Assembly (NCBI GenBank): GCA_900313475.1
Contig: OMRJ01000132.1
Span: 1-8,595 of the forward strand
Source: an uncultured Eubacteriales bacterium
GTDB lineage: Bacteria > Bacillota > Clostridia > Oscillospirales > Acutalibacteraceae
Length of the DNA stretch: 8,595 bases
Direction: 5' to 3'
In this document: piece by piece, positions 1-5,700 of the stretch
How the letters are laid out: each line of letters begins with the position of its first letter
Numbering within the stretch: the first letter of the stretch is position 1
Made by a program: the position numbers and the translations under genes
The notes under the pieces: generated by a model
Seen by the model: only the letters and a program-made list of their open reading frames with translations
Databases searched by the model: none
Told to the model about the DNA's origin: nothing

Positions 1-615
1 CCGTCGTTCGGTCGTCAGACGATCGGTTCGGTTGCTGCCGTTTTGCTGAACTTCGCACTGAAGTCTTACGGTGACTTTGCTATCGCCGCAATGACCGTCG
101 TCGCGCGTATAACACAGATACTCCTATCGGTGCTCATCGGACTCGGACAGGGTTTTCAGCCGGTATGCGGTATGAATTACGGTGCAAAAAAATATGATCG
201 AGTGATAAAGGCGTTCAAAATAACGGTTCTGTCGGGTACCGTAATTCTCTCGCTCGGCGCGGTGTTCGGCTGTATTTTTGCCGAACCGATTGTTGAGGTT
301 TTTGCAAACGAACGCGAAACAGTTGAGATTGCTGCACGAGCGCTTCGTTATCAGCTTATCCCCACCGCTTTTTGCGCATTTTACATGATAGGCAGCATGC
401 TTCTGCAAAATCTCGGTCGCTTCGCAAAGGCGACGGTGCTTGCCGTTTCCCGTCAGGGCATTGTATTTTTTCCTCTTATTCTCATTTTTCCGCGGCTGTT
501 CGGTCTTACCGGGGCGCTTATATGTCAGCCGGTATCGGATGTGATATCAATCGCGATGTCACTGCCGATGCTTATTCCCGATCTTAAAAAGCTGTCGAAA
601 GGGCAGCCGCTGTAA
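1..615 (+). CDS. MATE family efflux transporter, C-terminal part (5' end outside window)
   Basis: The reading frame is open from the first base, so this is the last 204 residues of a longer protein; full MATE transporters have about 450 residues. It is a polytopic inner-membrane antiporter that exports cationic drugs or metabolites in exchange for Na+ or H+. Counting from the first codon seen, it begins with PSFGRQ, a form of the conserved segment that opens the second MATE half. GLGQGFQPVCGMNYGAKKY follows at about 47-65, then SRQG at 150-153 and QPVSD at 176-180. These are recognisable landmarks of the NorM/MepA-like clostridial branch. About six hydrophobic segments remain, as expected for the second six-helix bundle. 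The lysine-rich tail (KKLSKG) would be cytoplasmic. A TTG at 43 is not the real start, because the homologous sequence continues upstream of it. The substrate cannot be told from sequence. The family call is firm. Confidence 0.9.
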   Translation, partial: PSFGRQTIGSVAAVLLNFALKSYGDFAIAAMTVVARITQILLSVLIGLGQGFQPVCGMNYGAKKYDRVIKAFKITVLSGTVILSLGAVFGCIFAEPIVEVFANERETVEIAARALRYQLIPTAFCAFYMIGSMLLQNLGRFAKATVLAVSRQGIVFFPLILIFPRLFGLTGALICQPVSDVISIAMSLPMLIPDLKKLSKGQPL

Positions 616-623
616 TTTTTTTT
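591..623 (+). terminator. Probable intrinsic terminator of the MATE gene
   Basis: GCTGTC (591-596) can pair with GGCAGC (602-607, one G-U pair) around a GAAAG loop, and eight T residues follow at 616-623. The stem lies inside the last codons. Eight nucleotides separate it from the T-run, which is longer than ideal, so this is a modest prediction. The promoter starting at 641 makes a transcript end here sensible. Confidence 0.35.
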
Positions 624-640
624 GAACGCAAAAAGCACGG

Positions 641-669
641 TTGCAAACGCAGATAAATTATGTTAAAAT
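641..669 (+). promoter_or_regulatory. Extended -10 sigma-A promoter for the glycosyltransferase unit
   Basis: TTGCAA (641-646, 4 of 6 to TTGACA) is followed by exactly 17 bp and TAAAAT (664-669, 5 of 6 to TATAAT). A TG one base before the -10 (661-662) makes an extended -10 element. Transcription would start near 676, giving a leader of about 204 nt before the ATG at 880. Confidence 0.6.
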
Positions 670-675
670 AATCTC

Positions 676-879
676 GGCTTCGGAATTTGCATCCCTCGGC
701 TTTCCCGTGCTTTGCACGGCTTGCGGTCAAAATCTATGCGAAGCAGTGTCAACAAAGCCTTTGCCTTCGGAACGGACGGCACGGCACCGAATCGGCTTTT
801 TCCGATTTGAATCACGGTACGGTGACTGAAACACGCTTGTCGGCACCGGCGGGGAGGAAATAAAAAAAGGAGATAGATC
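676..879 (+). promoter_or_regulatory. Long structured 5' leader, no known riboswitch recognised
   Basis: The leader holds two perfect hairpins: CCGTGC-TTT-GCACGG (705-719) and AATCGG-CTTTTT-CCGATT (790-807). CGGCACCG occurs twice, at 782-789 and 841-848. The CACCG of either copy can pair with CGGTG at 820-824, so the two pairings exclude each other. The downstream one sits just before the ribosome binding site AAAGGAG (866-872, 7 nt from the start codon). AAAGCACGG (632-640), just upstream of the predicted transcript, is the inverse of CCGTGCTTT (705-713). I could not match the stretch to a described riboswitch or T-box class. Short open frames here look non-coding. The structure is seen in sequence; a regulatory role is inference. 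Confidence 0.35.
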
Positions 880-3027
880 ATGGCGGCTTACGTAGTTGTT
901 TTTGTTGCTTTTTTGCTGATATCTTTATTCGTTTTTAAGGATAAAAAACTAAAAAAACTGTCTTTTATAGTGCTCGGAGCAGTGCTTTTTGTCGAAATTT
1001 TCGGAATGAATTTCAATGCACTTCGTTCACTTTTTCAAAAAGAAGAAGCTTTTTCGGTTTCCGTGACAGACGAAAGCGTGTCGTTTCACGGCAATAGTGC
1101 GGAAGTCGGCGGCGGACGTGCCGTGACAAAGACAGACGGCGGCGAAACTGTTGTCTCGGTTAACAATGTTAACCGGCGCATCGTTTCCGTTACGCCCGTG
1201 ATACGTCCGTATGACGAAAACAAGACCGCTGCGGTGAATGTGACGCTTTTTGCCGCAGATGACTCATACCGCGAGTCTTGCCGTCAAATATCGGCGGAAA
1301 AGACGCTTTCCCCGACGGGCGAAGAAAAAGTCTTTCCCGTCGAGCTTACGGGCAATTGCAGCAAATTCAGAATTGCTGTGAAATCCCAAAAGAACACGGC
1401 TGTTGAAATTACGGAGCTGAAATTCAATGAAAAGATTCCGCTTAAGCTGTCGGTTTGGCGTCTTATTGCCGTTGTTTTCGTCACATGGGGACTGTATGCG
1501 CTTGTCATGTCGCCCGTGATGCAAAAGAAATACTCCGATGAGAACAAAAAGTTCCGTAAATATACAAAGGCGATAATTGCGGTGTCGGTGATACTGTGCA
1601 TTGCTCTTTCACTTGCGGCGAGAATAGATACCTACGGCGGTTATCCGCTTGAATTCAGCAAAACAAGCGGAAATCAGATGACAAAAGAGCTTGTCGACGC
1701 ATTCGAGAGCGGTCATCTCTATCTGACAGACGCTCCGTCCGATGACCTTTTGTCGCTCGATAATCCTTATGACTGGTCGCAGCGCAACAAGGCGGGGGTA
1801 TCGGCAAAGTGGGATCATCTGCTGTATGAGGGCAAATATTATTCCTATTACGGCATTGCCCCGGTTCTTCTCCTGTTTTTGCCGTTCCATGCAATAACCG
1901 GAGTGTATTTTTCAAGCGTTCTTGCGGTGCTTCTTTTCTCGATAATCGGCGTTGTTTTTCTTGTTTTGCTTTTCAGAGAATACGCCGGGCGATTTTGCAA
2001 AAATATTACGCTCGGCATGCTGATTTCCGCGCTTTTGACAGTTTTGTTCTCGTCCGGAATATGGTATTCGCTCTGCTACGCAAAGTTCTATGAGATAGCA
2101 CAGAGCGCAGGCTTCATGTTTACCTGCGGCGGATTCTATTTCCTTATTCGCTCAAATGTCGCCGGCGGCGGAAAAATTCGCAAGCCGTCGCTTGCATGGT
2201 CCTCTGCGCTGTTGGCGCTTGCCGTGCTGTCGCGTCCCACTCTCGCGCTCTACTGCGTGACTGCACTTGTGTTTATTTGGTTCGGACTTAAGAAGAACAT
2301 GTCCGACAACGGCGAAAAGCTTTTGTCAAAGGGCAGCATTAAATATCTGTGCTGCGCACTTATCCCTTATGCGGTTTTCGGCGGGCTTCAGTGTGCGTAT
2401 AATTTTGCCCGCTTCGGTTCACCGCTTGATTTCGGCATTCAGTATTCGCTCACCATCAATGACTTTACGCGTTCGCAGTTCTATGCGGATTTCTTTAATA
2501 TCTCGTTCCATAACTTCGTTCTTGCATTCCCGATAATAAAGACGGAATTTCCGTTTGTGTTCTCAAATTTTTCACGCCTCGGTGCAAACGGCTACTATTT
2601 TATTGCGAATGAAAACGCCGTCGGTATCTTCTGGCGTGCGCTCACTTCGCTCGGTATTTTCGGTATAGTGCCCGCTTATAAAAAGCTTGAGCGTGACGAG
2701 AGACGCAAATTTGCCTTTCTCATTCTCCCTGTGAGTGTCATTGCGCCGCTTATAATAATTTTTTCGATCTGGGAGAGCGGCTACGGTGTTCGCTACTGTG
2801 CCGATTTCTCATGGCAGACAGTTCTCGGCGGAACAACGGTTCTGTTTATTATCTACGACCGTATCTGCGGACATCAGACAAAGCGTTTGCTTCAAGTGCT
2901 GTTCCCGGTCGCGGCACTCCTTTCTCTTACCGTGAATTTTGCGCTGATTTATGATTACTGCGATTTTTCGGGTTATCTGCGTGACACAGCGCTCTCATTT
3001 GCCGATTCGCTTGCGCTGTTGTCGTAA
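880..3027 (+). CDS. GT-C-like polytopic membrane glycosyltransferase with extracytoplasmic N-terminal domain
   Basis: This 715-residue integral membrane protein resembles the GT-C fold families (ArnT/PMT/GT39-like), which move a sugar from a polyprenyl-phosphate carrier to an acceptor outside the membrane. Two helices (about 3-19 and 26-44) precede a beta-rich soluble stretch of about 130 residues (55-187) that looks like a small carbohydrate-binding or jelly-roll type domain. Roughly eight to ten further helices follow from residue 191. The best landmark is the loop after the helix at 231-247: LVDAFESGHLYL (271-282), then NPYDWS and WDHLLYEGKYYSYYG (311-325). I recognise this pattern from uncharacterised clostridial membrane glycosyltransferases. 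SRPTLALY (451-458) and WESGYGVRY (631-639) are further conserved-looking loops. The ATG at 880 is set by AAAGGAG seven bases upstream. A GT2 gene starts 35 nt downstream and probably supplies the donor. I did not identify a definite catalytic acid, and the acceptor is unknown. A general polytopic membrane protein remains an alternative. Confidence 0.7.
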   Translation: MAAYVVVFVAFLLISLFVFKDKKLKKLSFIVLGAVLFVEIFGMNFNALRSLFQKEEAFSVSVTDESVSFHGNSAEVGGGRAVTKTDGGETVVSVNNVNRRIVSVTPVIRPYDENKTAAVNVTLFAADDSYRESCRQISAEKTLSPTGEEKVFPVELTGNCSKFRIAVKSQKNTAVEITELKFNEKIPLKLSVWRLIAVVFVTWGLYALVMSPVMQKKYSDENKKFRKYTKAIIAVSVILCIALSLAARIDTYGGYPLEFSKTSGNQMTKELVDAFESGHLYLTDAPSDDLLSLDNPYDWSQRNKAGVSAKWDHLLYEGKYYSYYGIAPVLLLFLPFHAITGVYFSSVLAVLLFSIIGVVFLVLLFREYAGRFCKNITLGMLISALLTVLFSSGIWYSLCYAKFYEIAQSAGFMFTCGGFYFLIRSNVAGGGKIRKPSLAWSSALLALAVLSRPTLALYCVTALVFIWFGLKKNMSDNGEKLLSKGSIKYLCCALIPYAVFGGLQCAYNFARFGSPLDFGIQYSLTINDFTRSQFYADFFNISFHNFVLAFPIIKTEFPFVFSNFSRLGANGYYFIANENAVGIFWRALTSLGIFGIVPAYKKLERDERRKFAFLILPVSVIAPLIIIFSIWESGYGVRYCADFSWQTVLGGTTVLFIIYDRICGHQTKRLLQVLFPVAALLSLTVNFALIYDYCDFSGYLRDTALSFADSLALLS

Positions 3028-3062
3028 CATACGGGTGAAATCATATTTTCGGAGGTGTTTTT

Positions 3063-4028
3063 ATGGTTTTATTTATAGTTGTTCCATGTTATAACGAGGA
3101 GGACGTGCTGCCCGAAACGGCGCGTCGGCTTTCCGAAAAAATGCGCGCTCTTATCGGCAGTGGCAAGATATCGGAAAACAGCCGTGTGCTGTTTGTCGAC
3201 GACGGATCAAAGGACGCCACCGCCGATATAATAGAAAAGCTTCACGGCGAAAACAGCATGTTCGGCGGCGTGTTTCTCTCAAAGAACAGAGGGCATCAAA
3301 ACGCGTTGCTTGTAGGCTACATGACCGCAAAAGACAGATGCGATGTCTGCATCAGCATGGATGCCGATCTTCAGGATGACATAAATGCCGTAGACGGGAT
3401 GCTTGAAAAATACCGCGAAGGCAACGACATTGTGTACGGTGTTCGCTCCTCCCGTGCAACCGACAGTGCGTTCAAGCGCTCATCCGCACACGCATTTTAT
3501 AAGCTGATGTCCGTTATGGGTGTTGAGCTTGTGTATGACCACGCGGATTATCGGCTTATGAGCAGACGCGCGCTCGAGGCTCTTTCGGAATATGACGAGG
3601 TTAACCTGTTTCTGCGCGGCATAGTTCCGCTTGTAGGTTTTAACAGCGCTACGGTCGAATATGAGCGCGGCGAACGCTTTGCGGGCGAATCCAAATATCC
3701 CCTTAAAAAGATGCTTGCCTTTGCGTTTGACGGCATCACTTCGTTTTCCGTTAAGCCCATAAGACTTATTTCGGCGCTCGGTGCGATTATTTTCCTTGCC
3801 GCGGCGGTTATGCTTGTGTATTCGCTTGTGCGCCATTTTACGGGCAATACCGTAAGCGGATGGACTTCGATAATAGTGTCGGTGTGGGCGCTCGGCGGTT
3901 TGCAGCTCTCGGCGATAGGCATTATAGGCGAATATATCGGTAAGATATATCTTGAAACAAAGCATCGCCCGCGTTATATTATAAAAAAGACTCTTATCGA
4001 CGGTGAAGGCGTAGAAAATGCCGGTTGA
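3063..4028 (+). CDS. GT2 polyprenyl-phosphate glycosyltransferase (GtrB/DPM1-like)
   Basis: The enzyme transfers a hexose from a nucleotide sugar to undecaprenyl phosphate at the cytoplasmic face, making a lipid-linked donor for GT-C enzymes. The 321-residue length is normal for the GtrB/ArnC/Dpm1-type family. A GT-A domain (about 1-230) shows PCYNEE (8-13), VDDGS (45-49), the metal-binding DAD within DADLQDD (100-106), YGVRSSR (125-131), ADYRLMSR (161-168) and GESKYP (208-213). Two C-terminal transmembrane helices follow (about 236-256 and 268-289), then the family's typical tail GEYIGKIYLETKHRPRY (289-305). The start is fixed by GGAGGTG (3051-3057) five bases upstream. Only 35 nt separate it from the GT-C gene, with no terminator between, so the two are very likely co-transcribed and act in sequence. 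The sugar (glucose, mannose, GlcNAc or other) cannot be read from the sequence. Confidence 0.92.
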   Translation: MVLFIVVPCYNEEDVLPETARRLSEKMRALIGSGKISENSRVLFVDDGSKDATADIIEKLHGENSMFGGVFLSKNRGHQNALLVGYMTAKDRCDVCISMDADLQDDINAVDGMLEKYREGNDIVYGVRSSRATDSAFKRSSAHAFYKLMSVMGVELVYDHADYRLMSRRALEALSEYDEVNLFLRGIVPLVGFNSATVEYERGERFAGESKYPLKKMLAFAFDGITSFSVKPIRLISALGAIIFLAAAVMLVYSLVRHFTGNTVSGWTSIIVSVWALGGLQLSAIGIIGEYIGKIYLETKHRPRYIIKKTLIDGEGVENAG

Positions 4029-4044
4029 TATGCATTTATGCATA
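4029..4044. repeat. Perfect 7-bp inverted repeat with ATGCAT core
   Basis: TATGCAT and ATGCATA are separated by two T residues and begin at the first base after the GT2 stop codon (4026-4028). ATGCAT occurs twice in the palindrome and a third time at 4088-4093. There is no T-run after it, so it is not a standard terminator. It might be a transcript-stabilising hairpin or chance in AT-rich DNA. Confidence 0.4.
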
Positions 4045-4117
4045 ATCGCCGAATAAAAATGTATATTTACAGCAGACAAAATGTGTTATGCATTAAAATG
4101 AAAATAATAATACTTGC

Positions 4118-4147
4118 GGACGGTATATAGCAACCGTCCTTTTTTTT
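4118..4147 (+). terminator. Intrinsic terminator of the glycosyltransferase unit
   Basis: GGACGGT (4118-4124) and ACCGTCC (4133-4139) form a perfect 7-bp stem around an 8-nt loop, followed directly by eight T residues (4140-4147). It lies 90 nt after the GT2 stop codon and is the only strong terminator before argG. Confidence 0.9.
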
Positions 4148-4270
4148 CGGTCGGAATACGGTTAAATGCCGAAATAACAAGGTTTGTATGTGTAAATTAT
4201 ACAAAAACGCAATGCGACATTGAGTTAAAACGACCAACACGCCGAAACTTATAAAAATGAAAAAATATGC

Positions 4271-4299
4271 TTGACATTTGCAAAAATATACTGTATCAT
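4271..4299 (+). promoter_or_regulatory. argG(H) sigma-A promoter
   Basis: The -35 is a perfect TTGACA (4271-4276), the spacer is 17 bp and the -10 is TATCAT (4294-4299, 5 of 6). The predicted start is near 4306, giving a leader of about 75 nt. It is the strongest promoter in the window and is overlapped by two ARG boxes, so repression by arginine through ArgR/AhrC is expected. Confidence 0.85.
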
Positions 4300-4307
4300 T
4301 ATGCACA
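4290..4307. promoter_or_regulatory. ARG box 1 (weaker), overlapping the -10
   Basis: The core TGTAT-CATT-ATGCA (4292-4305) fits the TGNAT-N4-ATNCA plan of ArgR/AhrC operators, with one arm mismatch to perfect symmetry. It contains the whole -10 hexamer. Its centre is 21 bp from that of the second box, leaving 3 bp between the 18-bp boxes, which is the spacing known for paired ARG boxes. The spacing raises my confidence in an otherwise weak site. Confidence 0.55.
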
Positions 4308-4310
4308 ACA

Positions 4311-4328
4311 GATGAATAAACATTCAGT
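4311..4328. promoter_or_regulatory. ARG box 2 (strong), ArgR/AhrC operator
   Basis: TGAAT-AAAC-ATTCA (4313-4326) has perfect 5-bp inverted arms and matches the classic ARG-box consensus TGAAT-W4-ATTCA apart from one core base. It begins about five bases after the predicted transcription start. An arginine-loaded ArgR hexamer bound here and at box 1 would block RNA polymerase. The repressor gene is not in the window. Confidence 0.85.
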
Positions 4329-4379
4329 CGTACAGCAATCAAAAAGCAAAGGCAAAAGTTTAATCGGAGGCAATGAAAA

Positions 4380-5609
4380 ATGGATAAGTCAAAAATCAAA
4401 AAAGTAGTTCTTGCATATTCGGGAGGTCTTGACACGTCGATAATCATTCCGTGGCTGAAAGAAAACTATAACAACTGCGAGGTTATAGCGGTTTCGGGTA
4501 ACGTAGGTCAGGCGGACGAGCTTGAAGGCCTTGAAGAAAAGGCGATTAAAACCGGAGCTTCAAAGCTCTATATTGAAGACCTGACAAAAGAATTTCTCGA
4601 TAATTACGTATTCCCCTGTGTACAGGCGGGCGCAAAATATGAAGATTATCTTCTCGGAACGTCGTTTGCGCGTCCTCCCATTGCGAAGCGCGTTGCGGAG
4701 ATTGCCGTAAAAGAGGGTGCGGACGCAATCGTTCACGGCTGCACAGGCAAGGGTAACGATCAGGTTCGTTTTGAGCTTGCGATAAAGGCTTTGCTGCCCG
4801 ATATGCCCGTTATTGCGCCGTGGCGTGAGTGGAGCATCAAGAGCCGTGAGGAAGAAATAGAATATGCCGAGTCGCACAAGATCCCGCTTAAGATAAGCCG
4901 TGAGACGAACTATTCAAAGGATAAGAACATCTGGCATCTGTCGCATGAGGGGCTTGATCTTGAGGATCCGGCAAACGAACCTAAATACAACACTCCCGGA
5001 TTTCTCGAGATGGGTGTTTCTCCCGAACAGGCTCCCGATAAGCCGACCTATATCACTATTCATTTTGAAAAGGGCATTCCCGTTTCTCTTGACGGCAAGG
5101 AAACGGATTCCGTTGAGCTTGTAACGGCGCTCAATAAGCTCGGCGGCGAAAACGGCATCGGTCTTCTTGATATTGTCGAAAACCGTCTTGTCGGAATGAA
5201 GTGCCGCGGCGTATATGAAACTCCCGGCGGAACAATTCTTTACAAGGCGCATGAGGTGCTTGAAACTCTTACGCTCGACAAGGAAACTGCTCATTACAAG
5301 TCACTCGTAGCACAGAAGCTCGCCGAGCTTGTGTATAACGGGCAGTGGTTCTCTCCGCTCACGAAAGCCATTCTCGCTTTTGTAAAGAGCACACAGGAAA
5401 CCGTGACGGGCGATGTCACGCTGAAGCTTTATAAGGGAAATATGATAAACGCGGGCGTTACATCTCCCTATTCTCTCTATGATCCCGAAATCGCGACCTT
5501 TGACGAGGACGATGTCTACAATCAGGCGGACGCGACCGGCTTTATCAACCTTTTCGGACTTCCCACCAAGGTGTACGCAAAAATGAAAAAGAAAGCGGGA
5601 CTTGATTAA
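4380..5609 (+). CDS. argG: Argininosuccinate synthase
   Basis: This cytoplasmic enzyme joins citrulline and aspartate using ATP, giving argininosuccinate, AMP and pyrophosphate, in the penultimate step of arginine synthesis. The protein has 409 residues, close to the usual 400 or so. The N-terminal nucleotide-binding domain has the PP-loop AYSGGLDTS (12-20). GTSFARPPIAK (93-103) and HGCTGKGNDQVRFE (119-132) bind citrulline, aspartate and ATP in the family, and NIWHLSHEGLDLEDP (183-197) is a clostridial-style version of the next signature. The start codon is set by GGAGG (4366-4370) nine bases upstream. An out-of-frame ATG at 4373 is only two bases from that site and opens a four-codon frame. 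argH follows after 91 nt, but a terminator hairpin lies in the gap. Arginine repression through the two ARG boxes is predicted. Confidence 0.98.
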   Translation: MDKSKIKKVVLAYSGGLDTSIIIPWLKENYNNCEVIAVSGNVGQADELEGLEEKAIKTGASKLYIEDLTKEFLDNYVFPCVQAGAKYEDYLLGTSFARPPIAKRVAEIAVKEGADAIVHGCTGKGNDQVRFELAIKALLPDMPVIAPWREWSIKSREEEIEYAESHKIPLKISRETNYSKDKNIWHLSHEGLDLEDPANEPKYNTPGFLEMGVSPEQAPDKPTYITIHFEKGIPVSLDGKETDSVELVTALNKLGGENGIGLLDIVENRLVGMKCRGVYETPGGTILYKAHEVLETLTLDKETAHYKSLVAQKLAELVYNGQWFSPLTKAILAFVKSTQETVTGDVTLKLYKGNMINAGVTSPYSLYDPEIATFDEDDVYNQADATGFINLFGLPTKVYAKMKKKAGLD

Positions 5610-5631
5610 GTCGGTATTTCAGCTTTTTCCC

Positions 5632-5677
5632 GCGGCTGCCGCATTACCTCTGTTGTGCGATGCGGCAGCCGCTTTTT
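5632..5677 (+). terminator. Strong intrinsic terminator between argG and argH
   Basis: GCGGCTGCCGCAT (5632-5644) and ATGCGGCAGCCGC (5660-5672) form a perfect 13-bp GC-rich stem with a 15-nt loop, followed by five T residues (5673-5677). The stem is the strongest in the window. The next gene starts only 23 nt after the T-run and no promoter fits between. argH must therefore rely on read-through or on a promoter inside argG. The short U-tract may make the terminator partial, setting the argG:argH ratio. Confidence 0.85.
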
Positions 5678-5682
5678 GATAT

Positions 5683-5699
5683 AAAAAAGGAGTTTTTTT
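5683..5699 (+). promoter_or_regulatory. argH ribosome binding site inside an A6-GGAG-T7 inverted repeat
   Basis: AAAAAA (5683-5688), GGAG (5689-5692) and TTTTTTT (5693-5699) place the Shine-Dalgarno core exactly in the loop of a possible A-U hairpin, eight bases before the start codon. The A-run could instead pair with the U-tract of the upstream terminator. A-U stems this short are weak, so any effect on translation is inference. Confidence 0.5.
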
Positions 5700-5700
5700 C

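Larger units (their letters stand above)
4029..4379. other. 351-bp intergenic region between the GT unit and argG
   Basis: This AT-rich stretch has no credible gene. In order it holds a small palindromic hairpin directly after the GT2 stop codon, the GT unit terminator (4118-4147), about 120 bp (4150-4268) in which I see no motif, the argG promoter with two ARG boxes (4271-4328), and the argG leader with GGAGG at 4366-4370. An open frame on the minus strand spans the terminator and promoter and is rejected as a gene. Confidence 0.8.

Noticed and set aside
736..810. 24-codon leader peptide frame upstream of the GT-C gene
   Set aside because: No Shine-Dalgarno sequence precedes the ATG, and there is no run of regulatory codons as in attenuator peptides.
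641..829. 62-residue open frame (plus) and 72-residue open frame (minus) in the MATE to GT-C gap
   Set aside because: Neither has a ribosome binding site or a recognisable domain. Both overlap the predicted promoter or leader hairpins, and they read the same DNA in opposite directions.
3480..4079. 199-residue open frame on the minus strand inside the GT2 gene
   Set aside because: It is a shadow of the GT2 reading frame with no protein-like motifs. The plus-strand gene has all catalytic motifs.
4067..4447. 126-residue hydrophobic open frame on the minus strand
   Set aside because: It crosses a strong plus-strand terminator, the argG promoter and ARG boxes, and the start of argG. Its hydrophobic look comes from translating AT-rich DNA.
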